Shown here: piece by piece, positions 1-8,151 of the stretch
How the letters are laid out: each line of letters begins with the position of its first letter
How positions within the stretch are numbered: the stretch's first letter is position 1
Source of the DNA: Jiella sonneratiae
GTDB lineage: Bacteria; Pseudomonadota; Alphaproteobacteria; Rhizobiales; Rhizobiaceae
Direction of reading: 5' to 3'
Assembly (NCBI RefSeq): GCF_017353515.1
Contig: NZ_JAFMPY010000023.1
Location: 1-64,000 of the forward strand
DNA: 64,000 nt
Made by a program: the position numbers and the translations under genes
Notes under the pieces: generated by a model
The model's input: the letters and a program-made list of their open reading frames with translations, nothing else
Databases searched by the model: none
What the model was told of the DNA's origin: nothing

Positions 1-2
1 GC

Positions 3-251
3 TATCACAAGTCGCACGACCTGAACGTTCCCGGCAACATCACCATCGTCGAACTGCCGCCATACGCCCCCGAACTCAACCCGGTCGAGAACGTCTGGCA
101 GTATCTGCGCCAGAACAAACTCGCCATCACCGTCTTCGACGACTATGCCCACATCGTCGACGTCTGCTGCGATGCATGGACATTCTTCGCACGAGACCCG
201 CCAACCGTCGCATCAATCACCCGACGATCATGGGCACAGGTCAAGGGTTAG
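3..251 (+). mobile_element. IS630-family transposase, C-terminal end (5' part outside window)
   Basis: An open frame enters from the left edge and ends at TAG 249-251, giving 82 residues of the DDE endonuclease end of an IS630/Tc1-type transposase. The diagnostic block is LPPYAPELNPVENVWQYLR (from about residue 17), with the final catalytic acid in NPVEN. The frame then continues normally to its stop, so the element's 3' end looks intact. The catalytic N-terminal part and left end lie outside the window, so activity cannot be judged. Its right end abuts a truncated antitoxin-like gene on the other strand, implying insertion into that gene. Confidence 0.85.
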
Positions 252-425
252 GACGGTTGGTATCACATGCCCCGGTTCGCGTGGTGCAACCCACGCCGCC
301 TCCGCCCAGAATGCGTCAGCGAGATCGGGACCTTCAGGCGCGTTGGGCTCATGATGGAGTTCCCCCGCCTCCATCATTGCCTCGATCTCGTCGAGCGTTG
401 CTCGTCTGGTATCGGGCCCGCTCAT
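228..425 (-). pseudogene. BrnA/DUF4415-like antitoxin, 3' end lost to the IS630 element
   Basis: A 65-codon frame starts at ATG 425 behind a good AGGAGG site. Its first ~50 residues, MSGPDTRRATLDEIEAMMEA onward through APEGPDLADAFWAEAAWVAP, resemble the N-terminal half of DUF4415/BrnA-type antitoxins. The family normally continues into a ribbon-helix-helix segment (K-S-V-x-L-R-x-D, then a helix). Here that is replaced by unrelated residues that run into the IS630 3' end. I infer disruption by the insertion. No BrnT-type toxin lies next to the start, where an FAA hydrolase gene sits instead, so it was either orphan or had its partner on the far side of the IS. The family assignment rests on pattern recognition only. 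Confidence 0.6.
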
Positions 426-458
426 GTCGGCCTCCTGTTAAGACGCGGTGGGTGACAA

Positions 459-1142
459 TTACACCACCCGCACCTCCAACCGCCCGACCCCCGCGATCTC
501 ACCGACCAGGCGGTCGCCGCGATGCACCGCGCCGACGCCGGCCGGCGTGCCGGTCATGATCAGGTCGCCCGGCGCGAGTTCGAACAGGCCGGACAGGTGG
601 GCGATGACCTCGCCGGTCTTCCAGATCATCTGCGCGAGGTCGCCGCTCTGCCGCATCTCGCCGTTCACCGACAGCGTGATGGCTCCGGCGGACGGATGGC
701 CGATGGCCGATGCCGGCACGATCTCGGTGATCGGCGCGGATTTCTCGAAGGCCTTGGCGATCTCCCAGGGCCGGCCGAGCTTCTTTGCGCCCGCCTGCAG
801 GTCGCGCCGCGTCATGTCGAGCCCGACGGCATAGCCGAAGACGTGGTCGAGGGCGGCTTCGGCGGCGATGTCTGTGCCGCCCTTCGCCAGCGCGACGACG
901 AGTTCGATCTCGTGGTGGACGTCCTCGGTCGCCGACGGGTAGGGGAACTCGCCGGTGAGAACCAGATTGTCGGGATTCTTCTGGAAGAAGAACGGCGGTT
1001 CCTTGTCCGGATCGTGCCCCATCTCGACGGCGTGGTCGGCGTAGTTCCGCCCGACGCAATAGATCCGCCGCACGGGAAACGCGTCGCTGGTGCCGCGGAT
1101 CGGCAGCGTCGGGATCCAGGCGGGAGGGAAGGCATAGGCCAT
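459..1142 (-). CDS. Fumarylacetoacetate hydrolase (FAH) family protein
   Basis: A 227-residue enzyme of the FAH superfamily, close in size to fumarylpyruvate hydrolase and related 2-oxo-acid hydrolases or decarboxylases of aromatic catabolism. Seen in sequence: the N-terminal YCVGRNYADHA block (~29-38), the metal-binding HHEIELVVAL (E78, E80), the acid in YAVGLDMTRRDLQ (D109), and the C-terminal MTGTPAGVG loop. The ATG start at 1142 has GAGG about 9 nt upstream. The superfamily acts on diketo acids with Mg2+ or Mn2+ in the cytoplasm. The exact substrate cannot be read from sequence and no pathway neighbours are present. Confidence 0.85.
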   Translation of the reverse strand: MAYAFPPAWIPTLPIRGTSDAFPVRRIYCVGRNYADHAVEMGHDPDKEPPFFFQKNPDNLVLTGEFPYPSATEDVHHEIELVVALAKGGTDIAAEAALDHVFGYAVGLDMTRRDLQAGAKKLGRPWEIAKAFEKSAPITEIVPASAIGHPSAGAITLSVNGEMRQSGDLAQMIWKTGEVIAHLSGLFELAPGDLIMTGTPAGVGAVHRGDRLVGEIAGVGRLEVRVV

Positions 1143-1339
1143 GAACGTCGTCCTCTTCGGCAGCCGTGGCGGCGGGATCTGCCCTGCGGCCGCGATCGTC
1201 CGCGATCCGACGGCTGCATTGTGACCGAGCCCGCGCTCCGTGCGGCCTGCCTAGCGCCATAAGATGCCGGCGGCAATCGCCGTGACGGCGCAAGCTCCGT
1301 CCCGCCGCCGCTTTCAGTCCCCTCGGAGCGGCTTTCGCC

Positions 1340-2197
1340 TCAGCGGTTCTCGCGCCACCAGATGTAGAGGCCCGAGCCGACGAGGATGAGGGCGCCGACG
1401 GCGGTGGTGAGGTGCAGGGGATCGCCGAAGACGACGACGGTCAAAATGCTCGCCGCCAGCACCTGGATGTAGAGGAACGGCGACAGCAGCGAGGCCGGCG
1501 CATAGGCAAAGCCGCGCACCAGCAGGAAATGCGCGAGCGAGCCGGTGCAGCCGATCGCCACCATCAGGGCGACCGCCGTCGGGCTCGGCGTCTCCCATGT
1601 CGGAAGCGCGATGGCGCTGAGGACCACGGCGCCGGGGGCCGAGGTGTTGAACATGGTCGATGCGGAGTCCTCGCGGCCGGAAAGCCGCCGGGTCAGCAGG
1701 AAGTAGCAGGCGTTGAAGACCGCGGCGAGGACGACGAGGAAGAGCCGCGGCTCGATGGAGGCGAGACCCGGCCTGATGATCACCAGCATGCCCGCGAAGC
1801 CGGCGGCGACCGCGCCGATCCGGTGGACGCCGATGCGCTCCTTGAGAAAGATCACCGAGAACACGGTGACGAGGATCGGCCCGAAGAAGATCACCGCCGT
1901 CGCGTCGGCGAGCGGCACATAGGCGAGTGCGGCATACATCAGCGAGGTCGCCGAGAGCAGGCACAGCCCGCGCAGGATCTGCAGGACGGGATGCGACGTC
2001 CTGAGGAAGGCGGTGCCGCGCGTCGCCGAGAGCGCCGTCGCCATGATCGTCGTCTGGAAGACGTAGCGGCCCCACAGCACCTGCACCAGGGGAACCAGCC
2101 CGGTGAGCGTCTTGCCGATGGAATCCTGCACCGCGAAGGTGCAGCCGGCCGCCAGCGTGAACAGGATGCCGGCGAGGAGCGTCGAGTAGCGGGGCAA
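1340..2197 (-). CDS. DMT superfamily (EamA) transporter
   Basis: A 285-residue, very hydrophobic protein with about ten predicted membrane helices arranged as two EamA repeats (roughly 5-135 and 150-282), ending in the polar tail WWREN. This is the standard size and layout of drug/metabolite exporters such as RhaT/YdcZ/EamA relatives. A TTG start at 2197 follows AGGA at about 8 nt. Because the sequence is hydrophobic from the first residues, a few codons either way would not change the topology. Substrate unknown. It lies just beyond the likely terminator of the pspA unit and may be transcribed separately. Confidence 0.85.
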   Translation of the reverse strand: MPRYSTLLAGILFTLAAGCTFAVQDSIGKTLTGLVPLVQVLWGRYVFQTTIMATALSATRGTAFLRTSHPVLQILRGLCLLSATSLMYAALAYVPLADATAVIFFGPILVTVFSVIFLKERIGVHRIGAVAAGFAGMLVIIRPGLASIEPRLFLVVLAAVFNACYFLLTRRLSGREDSASTMFNTSAPGAVVLSAIALPTWETPSPTAVALMVAIGCTGSLAHFLLVRGFAYAPASLLSPFLYIQVLAASILTVVVFGDPLHLTTAVGALILVGSGLYIWWRENR

Positions 2198-2218
2198 GAG
2201 GCGGGTCCTGCAAACGAC

Positions 2219-2241
2219 GGCCCCGGCCGGGGGCCGGGGCC
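2219..2241 (-). terminator. GC-rich hairpin downstream of pspA
   Basis: A perfect inverted repeat, GGCCCCGGCC with its complement and a 3-nt loop, lies about 50 bp after the pspA-like stop on the minus strand. The T-tract after it is weak, so it is a probable rather than certain rho-independent terminator. It could also act for transcription from the other side. Confidence 0.5.
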
Positions 2242-2292
2242 TTGTGTCTCGTCGCTGCGGCCGCCGCGTGCGGCCGGATGCGGAGAGCCGGA

Positions 2293-3039
2293 TCAGGCGT
2301 CCTTCGGCCGTTCGAGGCCGAGCGGATCCTTCGGAGCCGAAAGCGACGGGGAGGAGCTCGTGCCCATGATCTGCGCGAGGACGTCGTCGGCCGACTGCGA
2401 CTGGCCGCCGATGCCGGCCGCCAGCAGCTGCCGGTCGAGATCGGAGCCGGATTCGAGCGCGGCGAGCTCGGCGCCGGCCTCGAGCCGGCCATGCTGCATC
2501 TCCTGCTTCTTGCGGATCCGATCGAGCGAATCCATCGCGTTGCCGAGCTTGGAATTGATGCCGGACTGCGAGGTGGCGATCGCCGACTGCGCCTTGATCA
2601 GCGACTCGTTGGCCTTCACGTTCTCGACCTCGCGGCGCATCTGCTGGATGCGCTGCTCGGTGTCCTGGACCGCCTTGATCATCTGCTGCTGGCGCAGGCC
2701 GAGCTTTTCGAGCTCGGCCTCGTCGCGGCTCGCCTCGGTCCGGGTCTTGGCGATCCGGTCGGCGAGGCCGCGGGCGAGATCCTCGCGGCCCGCCTGCAGG
2801 GCCGCGCGGGCGCTGTCGGTGTCCTTCTGTTCCTTGGCGCGGGCCTCGTCGACCCGCCGCTGCAGCGACTTGTTGGAGGCCATGATGCCGGCGAGGTCGG
2901 AGCGCGCCCGGCGCAGGGCGTTTTCCGCGTCGCGGATCTCCTGGTCGAGAATGCGCAGCGCCTGGGTGTCGGCGACGGTTTCCGCCGCCTCGTTGACGCC
3001 GCCGCGCACCGCGGTGAAAAGCTTGTTCCAGACACTCAT
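2293..3039 (-). CDS. PspA/IM30 family protein (YjfJ-like)
   Basis: A 248-residue protein starting MSVWNKLFTAVRGG, with one long heptad-rich alpha-helical region (about 25-200) full of E/R/K/Q/A, typical of PspA/IM30/Vipp1 (ESCRT-III-like) proteins. These oligomerise on the inner face of the cytoplasmic membrane during envelope stress. The C-terminus (from ~205) is a flexible Ser/Pro-rich tail. ATG 3039 overlaps the stop of the DUF2170 gene by ATGA, so the two are translationally coupled. The DUF2170-PspA pair equals E. coli yjfI-yjfJ, and the rest of that set is read divergently from 3618. Named YjfJ-like rather than PspA because no PspBC or PspF is nearby. Confidence 0.88.
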   Translation of the reverse strand: MSVWNKLFTAVRGGVNEAAETVADTQALRILDQEIRDAENALRRARSDLAGIMASNKSLQRRVDEARAKEQKDTDSARAALQAGREDLARGLADRIAKTRTEASRDEAELEKLGLRQQQMIKAVQDTEQRIQQMRREVENVKANESLIKAQSAIATSQSGINSKLGNAMDSLDRIRKKQEMQHGRLEAGAELAALESGSDLDRQLLAAGIGGQSQSADDVLAQIMGTSSSPSLSAPKDPLGLERPKDA

Positions 3040-3467
3040 GCGCCGAACTCCCCGTTCTTCCAGGACTCGATCATGTTGGCGGCGTCCACCGCATTGGCCG
3101 CCAGCACGGCCACTTCCTCGATCATCTCGTCGGCGCTGGACTGCGCCGACAGGGAGCCGAACAGCTCGTAATATTCCTTGCCGCCGATGGTCGTGATGCC
3201 GAAGGTCGACAGCGGCACCAGCTTGTGGGTGGAAAGGATCATCCGTTCGAAGGCCTCGCGGCGCGGCACATCGTCCGCGGGCGTCAGGATGACGCTGGCG
3301 AGAACCTGGTCGCCGCCGGCGGCGACGAGCACGTCCAGGTCGCCCTTGTCCTTCAGGGTCACGCGGATGACGTCGCCGGTCTCGACCACGGTCACGTCGA
3401 CGTCGCCCAGCTCTTCCGGATCGGAAGCGAAGAGCTCGGTCAGGCTGGCAAGATTCCACTTTTCCAC
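3036..3467 (-). CDS. DUF2170 family protein (YjfI-like)
   Basis: A small acidic cytoplasmic protein of 143 residues (start MEKWNLASLTELF). I chose GTG 3467 because GAGGGA sits about 5 nt upstream; a TTG seven codons earlier (3488) lacks a ribosome site. Notable stretches are the beta-rich V-T-V-V-E-T-G-D-V-I-R-V core and STHKLVPLSTFGIT, typical of DUF2170, the family of E. coli YjfI. No enzymatic motif is known; the family co-occurs with PspA and DUF2491/DUF350/DUF1190 genes. It is first in a two-gene unit with the pspA-like gene. Function is inferred from context: part of a membrane-stress module. Confidence 0.82.
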   Translation of the reverse strand: MEKWNLASLTELFASDPEELGDVDVTVVETGDVIRVTLKDKGDLDVLVAAGGDQVLASVILTPADDVPRREAFERMILSTHKLVPLSTFGITTIGGKEYYELFGSLSAQSSADEMIEEVAVLAANAVDAANMIESWKNGEFGA

Positions 3468-3617
3468 TGGGTTTCCCTCGGTTGCCAAGGTTCGCGTCGC
3501 GGTTCTACATCACCGCATGGGGCCTGTCCAAACGGTTTTGCCCCCGTCCCGGGTCAATGTTGACCTTAGGGAATAAATCGCCGCATAAACGCCGAAACCG
3601 CTCGTCCGGGAAGCTCT

Positions 3618-4676
3618 GTGCCACTGTTCTCGCGCTATCTTCGCCGCTTCTACGTCGCTCTCGCCGAGCTGACATGGGGAGCGATTCTGGCGCTCGCAAT
3701 GGCCCATCTCCTGGCGAGCTGGCTGTTCATGGCGCTCGCCGGCGAGGCCGACTTCGTGTCGCGGCCGATCGATTTCGTCTATTACTACATCGTCACCGCC
3801 ACGACGGTCGGCTACGGCGACCTGTCTCCGGCGAGTTCGGCGGGGCGCCTGGTCGCCGCCTTCTTCGTCCTGCCGGGCGCCATCGCGATCTTCACCGCCG
3901 TCCTCGGCAAGCTCCTCTCGGCGGTCGGCAACATCTGGAAGGGCCGCATGAAAGGTCTCGGCAATTTTCACGATCGTAGCGGGCACGACGTCGTCATCGG
4001 CTGGCACGAAGGCACGACCCGCCGGCTGCTCGAGCTCATCGTCGCCGAGCGGCCGGACGGCGAGGCCCCGACGATCCTCGTCGCCAAGGATCTCGAGCAG
4101 AACCCGATGCCGGAGAAGATCGACTACGTCAGGGTGGAGCGGCTGGCCGATCCGGCGGGGCTCGAGCGGGCAGGGGCGCCGCAGGCCCGCGCGGTCATCG
4201 TCCGCGGCGCCAGCGACGACGAGACGCTGGCCGCCGCCCTCGTCGCCTCGACGATCTGCGCCAGTGCCCATGTCGTCGCCTATTTCGACTTCGACACGAC
4301 GGCATCGATCCTCAACCGGCAGAATCCGCGCATCGAGACGGTGACCTCGCTGTCGTCCGAGCTGATGGTGCGCGCCGCCCGCGATCCCGGCTCTTCCGTC
4401 GTCGCCAACCTCCTGCTTTCCGCCGGCAAGCGGGACACGGCCTATTCCGTCAAGGTTCCCGAGGGTCTGCCCGCCTTCGCCTACGAGACGGCGCTCGGCC
4501 ATCTCAGACGCCGCTACGCCGTGACGCTGGTCGGCATGGCCCGTCACGGAAATGTCGACCTCAACTGCCAGGAATCGATCGAAATCCAATCCGGCGACGT
4601 GCTTTACTACATCGCCGACCACAGGCTCGATCCCGGCCGCATCGTCTGGGACGCCTTCGCCAGGGAGAGCGCATGA
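3618..4676 (+). CDS. Two-TM potassium channel with RCK/TrkA-N domain
   Basis: A 352-residue protein starting at GTG 3618. Two hydrophobic helices (about 14-40 and 74-100) flank a pore loop with the exact K+ selectivity filter TVGYGD (63-68). A cytosolic Rossmann-like RCK domain follows from ~120 (GHDVVIGWHEGTTRRLLELI) to about 250, then a further regulatory segment ending in an RCK_C-like QSGDVLYYIADH. Its last codons overlap the DUF2491 start (ATGA 4673-4676), so it heads the operon DUF2491-DUF350-DUF1190-ATP-grasp. A channel is not part of the E. coli yjf operon. Here it probably couples membrane stress to K+ efflux or membrane potential (inference). Confidence 0.88.
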   Translation: MPLFSRYLRRFYVALAELTWGAILALAMAHLLASWLFMALAGEADFVSRPIDFVYYYIVTATTVGYGDLSPASSAGRLVAAFFVLPGAIAIFTAVLGKLLSAVGNIWKGRMKGLGNFHDRSGHDVVIGWHEGTTRRLLELIVAERPDGEAPTILVAKDLEQNPMPEKIDYVRVERLADPAGLERAGAPQARAVIVRGASDDETLAAALVASTICASAHVVAYFDFDTTASILNRQNPRIETVTSLSSELMVRAARDPGSSVVANLLLSAGKRDTAYSVKVPEGLPAFAYETALGHLRRRYAVTLVGMARHGNVDLNCQESIEIQSGDVLYYIADHRLDPGRIVWDAFARESA

Positions 4677-5335
4677 TCTTCTCGTTGTTCGGGGGCAGGG
4701 ACAAGGCCGCAGACCTTCCGGCAGAGCGCGGGCCCCTCGGCGTCGCCATCGGCGGCGCGATCGACATCGACACGCTCGCCCTCGAGGCCGACGTCGCCGG
4801 CGCGGCGCCGGGCATGGAACTGCCGCGCGGCGGAACCTTCATCGTCGTCGCCTATGGCGAGGCGCGGCTCGACGGCGAGACCGTGCTGTCGCGCTACTAC
4901 GACGAGGACGACCGGCTGCTGCAGGCCCTGTCGGCGACGGGCAAGCCGGGCGATGCGATCAGCGACATCAGCATCTACGCCTCCTGGGACAGCGTCGTGC
5001 CGGCGGGCCGGGCCGAATGGGACCGCTGGGCCGGACGCTCCGGCATCATCGGCCAGCCCACCTACGACGCCGACGGCATCCTCTTCGAGCGATACTGGGG
5101 CGAGGGCGACGGCCGCGCCGACCTCGTCGAGTTCGTCGAGGACGTCGACGACGGCGAGGCGGTCCGCTCGATCCACCAGACCTGCATGCTCTACGCCCGC
5201 CCGCTCGGCCGGGCGCAGGAGATGCTGCTGATCAACATCGAACGCGACATCGCCGAACGGTCCAGCCGCGAGGGCGGCTCGGTGGAGTTCATGCTCGGCT
5301 ACGGTCTCTCGCCGGCCGACGTCAGACGCGTGTGA
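4673..5335 (+). CDS. DUF2491 family protein (YjfK-like)
   Basis: A 220-residue soluble acidic protein. Features typical of the family are the N-terminal LGVAIGGAIDIDTL, the central FIVVAYGEARLDG, the RYYDEDDRLLQ block and the late HQTCMLYARPLG segment followed by EMLLINIERD. It is the counterpart of E. coli YjfK. No catalytic motif is recognised. Start ATG 4673 overlaps the channel stop by 4 bp, which makes coupled expression with the channel very likely. A 150-bp gap separates it from the DUF350 gene, but all following genes are on the same strand and belong to the same conserved set. Confidence 0.85.
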   Translation: MIFSLFGGRDKAADLPAERGPLGVAIGGAIDIDTLALEADVAGAAPGMELPRGGTFIVVAYGEARLDGETVLSRYYDEDDRLLQALSATGKPGDAISDISIYASWDSVVPAGRAEWDRWAGRSGIIGQPTYDADGILFERYWGEGDGRADLVEFVEDVDDGEAVRSIHQTCMLYARPLGRAQEMLLINIERDIAERSSREGGSVEFMLGYGLSPADVRRV

Positions 5336-5487
5336 GACGGCCGCGCCGTCCTGGCGGTCCGATGCCGACATTCGGTTCCGTCCCGTGGGGACCGGAATGT
5401 CGAATTCAATCCACCGAGGCGGCCGGGTCGCGGGGCAAGAAACCAGGATGCGGGGGCGCTCGCCGCCGCGCGAAAAGAGGGATTTGA

Positions 5488-5889
5488 ATGTTCGGATACG
5501 TCGCGGGCCTGCCGGCCTTTCTCGCCTATTTCGTCCTCGGCCTCGTTCTCTACGGGGTCTTCGCCCTCGTCTACACGGCGATCACCCCGCACAAGGAATT
5601 CGCCCTCATCCGCGAGGGCAACGTCGCGGCCGTCACCGCCTTTGCCGGAACGATCCTCGGATTTTCCCTGCCGCTCGCTTCGGCGGCGGCGAATTCGGTG
5701 TCGATCTTCGATTTCATCATCTGGTCGGTGATTGGCGCGATCGCCCAGCTCCTCGCCTTCTACGTCGCCTCGTCGACGATGAAGGGGCTCGCCGACCGCA
5801 TCACCCGCGGCGAAATCGCGGCCGGCGTCTGGGGCGCCGCCGTGGCACTTGCGGTCGGCATCCTCAACGCCGCCTGCATGACCTATTGA
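5488..5889 (+). CDS. DUF350 family membrane protein (YjfL-like)
   Basis: A 133-residue integral membrane protein with four predicted helices (about 5-30, 50-70, 77-97, 110-132) and short loops, the standard DUF350 size and topology; E. coli YjfL is the relative. The loop ITPHKEFALIREGNVAAV after helix 1 is family-typical. ATG 5488 lies a few bases after an AGAGGGA stretch. It sits 10 bp before the DUF1190 gene. DUF350 proteins recur with PspA, DUF2491 and glutathionylspermidine-synthase-like genes, suggesting a membrane component of that stress system; the biochemical role is unknown. Confidence 0.87.
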   Translation: MFGYVAGLPAFLAYFVLGLVLYGVFALVYTAITPHKEFALIREGNVAAVTAFAGTILGFSLPLASAAANSVSIFDFIIWSVIGAIAQLLAFYVASSTMKGLADRITRGEIAAGVWGAAVALAVGILNAACMTY

Positions 5890-5899
5890 GGAGGCGGGG

Positions 5900-6487
5900 A
5901 TGAAGAGACGCTTCACGAGACGCACCCCGCCGATCCTCACCCTCGGCACCATCGCGGCGACGGGCATGGTGCTCTACGGCTGCGGCGACGACCAGCCGAA
6001 GGAGATGGTCTTCTCGACGCCGCAGCAATGCGCCGATGCCGGCGTCGACATGCAGATCTGCGAGGCCGAGTACCAGCAGGCGCTGCAGAAGCATCTCACC
6101 GACGCGCCGCACTATGCCAGCCTGCAGGAATGCGAGGCGGCGATGGGCGCCGGCCGCTGCTTCCAGGCCGGCAATCCCGGCAACCAGAACGCCGCCGGCC
6201 AGACGAGCGGCTCCGGCACCGGCTTCTTCGTGCCCTTCATGACCGGCTATTTGGTCTCTTCGGCCATTTCGAGCCTGTCGAACTACTCCGCCTATCGCGA
6301 CTATCGCTACAGTTCCGGCTACGTCTCGACCCCGATCTACACCAACCGCGCCGGCGACACGCTGACCAGCACGGTGGAGGGCGGCAAGTCGGTGAGCCGG
6401 CCGGTCAACGTCAACACCCGGACGGTCTCCCGTTCGGGCTTCGGCGGCCGCTCCTCGTCGCGCGGCGGCGGCTTCTTCGGTGGTTGA
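5900..6487 (+). CDS. DUF1190 family secreted lipoprotein-like protein (YjfM-like)
   Basis: A 195-residue protein with an N-terminal hydrophobic segment preceded by KRRFTRRTPP and ending VLYGCG, a plausible lipobox with Cys 28. The mature part has paired cysteines (QQCADAGVDMQICEAEY, LQECEAAMGAGRC) that could form disulfides, a Tyr/Ser-rich middle, and a Gly/Ser/Arg-rich C-terminus ending FFGG. This is the DUF1190 arrangement seen in E. coli YjfM/YgiB. The start is 10 bp after the DUF350 stop with GAGGAGG upstream. Likely in the periplasm or anchored to a membrane. Its partner in this family is usually the ATP-grasp enzyme encoded next. Confidence 0.85.
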   Translation: MKRRFTRRTPPILTLGTIAATGMVLYGCGDDQPKEMVFSTPQQCADAGVDMQICEAEYQQALQKHLTDAPHYASLQECEAAMGAGRCFQAGNPGNQNAAGQTSGSGTGFFVPFMTGYLVSSAISSLSNYSAYRDYRYSSGYVSTPIYTNRAGDTLTSTVEGGKSVSRPVNVNTRTVSRSGFGGRSSSRGGGFFGG

Positions 6488-6556
6488 GGGCCCGGTCCAG
6501 CCTTCCGGCCTTTCCGCCGGGGCGTTCCCCGCAGTGTGCTGCGGCCGGGGCCGCCG

Positions 6557-7714
6557 ATGAAACGGATCGCCATCCCCGAGCGCGAGAACTGGCGCGAGGC
6601 GGCCGAAGCCGTCGGCTTCGGCTTCCACGAGATGTACGGCGAGCCCTACTGGGTCGACGACGCCGCCTACGCCTTCTCGCTCGCCGAGGTGGAGGAGGCC
6701 ATCGAGGCGCCCTCCCAGGAACTGCACGACATGTGCATGGACCTCGTCGCCGACGTCGTCCGCGACGAGGAGGCGCTCGAAAAGCTCAAGGTTCCCGACG
6801 CGATGCGCGACCTCGTCGCCGCCTCCTGGCGGCGCGGCGACCGGCATCTCTACGGCCGCTTCGATCTCGCCTATGACGGCACCGGGCCGGCCAAGCTCCT
6901 CGAATACAACGCCGACACCCCGACCTCGATCTTCGAGGCGGCGTATTTCCAGTACAACTGGCTGACCGACAACGTCGCACGCGGCGTGCTGCCGGAAGAT
7001 GCCGACCAGTACAACTCGATCCAGGAGGCGCTGGTCGAGGCCCTCGCGACCTTTTCGAAAGAGCCGATCTTCCATTTCGCCGCCTGGACCGAGAGCGACG
7101 AGGACCGCGGCACCGCCGCCTATCTGATGGACTGTGCCGTCCAGGCCGGCCACCGCACCAGCCTCCTCGACATTCGCGAGATCGGCGTCGACGCCGACGG
7201 CCGCTTCACCGACACCGAGGACCGGGTGATCGACCTCCTGTTCAAGCTCTATCCCTGGGAGGACATGCTGCGCGAACCTTTCGCAAAGCACCTTGCGACG
7301 GCGGGGGCGACCATCGTCGAGCCGCCCTGGAAGACGATCCTCTCCAACAAGGGTATCCTGCCGCTGCTCTGGGACCGGCATGCGGGGCATCCGAACCTGC
7401 TGCCGGCCTTCTTTGCCGACGAACCCCAGGCCGCGAGCCTCAGGGACGCCGTGAAGAAGCCGCTGTTTTCGCGCGAGGGCGAGAACGTCGAGGTGCTGAA
7501 GGACGGCGAGCGGGTCGAGCTCACCGAGGGCTCCTACGGCAGCGAGGGCCATGTCGTGCAGGAACTCACCCGGCTGTTCGAGGCCGGCGGCGCCTATGCC
7601 GTCCTCGGGTCGTGGATCGTCGGTGACCGGGCCTGCGGCCTCGGCATGCGCGAGGACCGGTCGCCGATCACCCGCAACCTGTCGCGCTTCGTGCCGCACA
7701 TCATCCTGGAGTGA
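6557..7714 (+). CDS. Glutathionylspermidine synthase-like ATP-grasp protein (YjfC-like)
   Basis: A 385-residue protein equal in length to E. coli YjfC/YgiC, containing only the synthetase (ATP-grasp) half of glutathionylspermidine synthase and no amidase half. Diagnostic blocks: LLEYNADTPTSIFE, PWKTILSNKGILPLLW, then the C-terminal GSWIVGDRACGLGMRED and SRFVPHII. The family ligates an amine to a carboxylate using ATP; the substrate of the YjfC/YgiC branch is not established. ATG 6557 gives the family start MKRIAIPERENW. It is the last gene of the module; pairing with DUF1190 (as in E. coli ygiB-ygiC and yjfM-yjfC) suggests the two work together at the envelope. Confidence 0.88.
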   Translation: MKRIAIPERENWREAAEAVGFGFHEMYGEPYWVDDAAYAFSLAEVEEAIEAPSQELHDMCMDLVADVVRDEEALEKLKVPDAMRDLVAASWRRGDRHLYGRFDLAYDGTGPAKLLEYNADTPTSIFEAAYFQYNWLTDNVARGVLPEDADQYNSIQEALVEALATFSKEPIFHFAAWTESDEDRGTAAYLMDCAVQAGHRTSLLDIREIGVDADGRFTDTEDRVIDLLFKLYPWEDMLREPFAKHLATAGATIVEPPWKTILSNKGILPLLWDRHAGHPNLLPAFFADEPQAASLRDAVKKPLFSREGENVEVLKDGERVELTEGSYGSEGHVVQELTRLFEAGGAYAVLGSWIVGDRACGLGMREDRSPITRNLSRFVPHIILE

Positions 7715-8151
7715 CGCGCAGCACCTGCCGGATCGCAGGGCCGATGCTCGGGGCGCTTGCCCGGCGGCCGGCTCGCCGCGCGGCCCCCGGTGCCCGTCAC
7801 GCAGTCGCCGCATGCGCTTGGCTTTTGTGACGTAACGGAAATTTCTTGTCGCGGCTGTCCCGGCGCGGTATCACCTGAGACAGTGCCGTCGCCGCTGCGG
7901 CCGGTGACCTTTGCCCGAAGACGGGCGGGTTTCCCGGTCGTCGGCTATTCGGACGGCATTTCGGGTGGCGCCGCAAGAAGCGTCCGCGGAGAGGCAATTC
8001 GCTGTGTCTCCGGCCCTGGCCGCATCGGTCGTCGCGACCGAGGCAGCCGGCCCGGCCGGTGTGACGGACCCGTCGCCTTCGATCCGCCGTCTGCGGACAA
8101 CGAAGGGGGCGGGCAGGGGCATCCCAGCAACGATTCACAGGCCTCGACACG
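7715..8151. other. Intergenic region, no gene recognised
   Basis: About 440 bp between the ATP-grasp gene and the SEL1-repeat gene. Frames open here lack recognisable families and ribosome sites. It presumably holds the promoter of the downstream gene, but I see no confident -35/-10 pair or operator. Confidence 0.4.
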
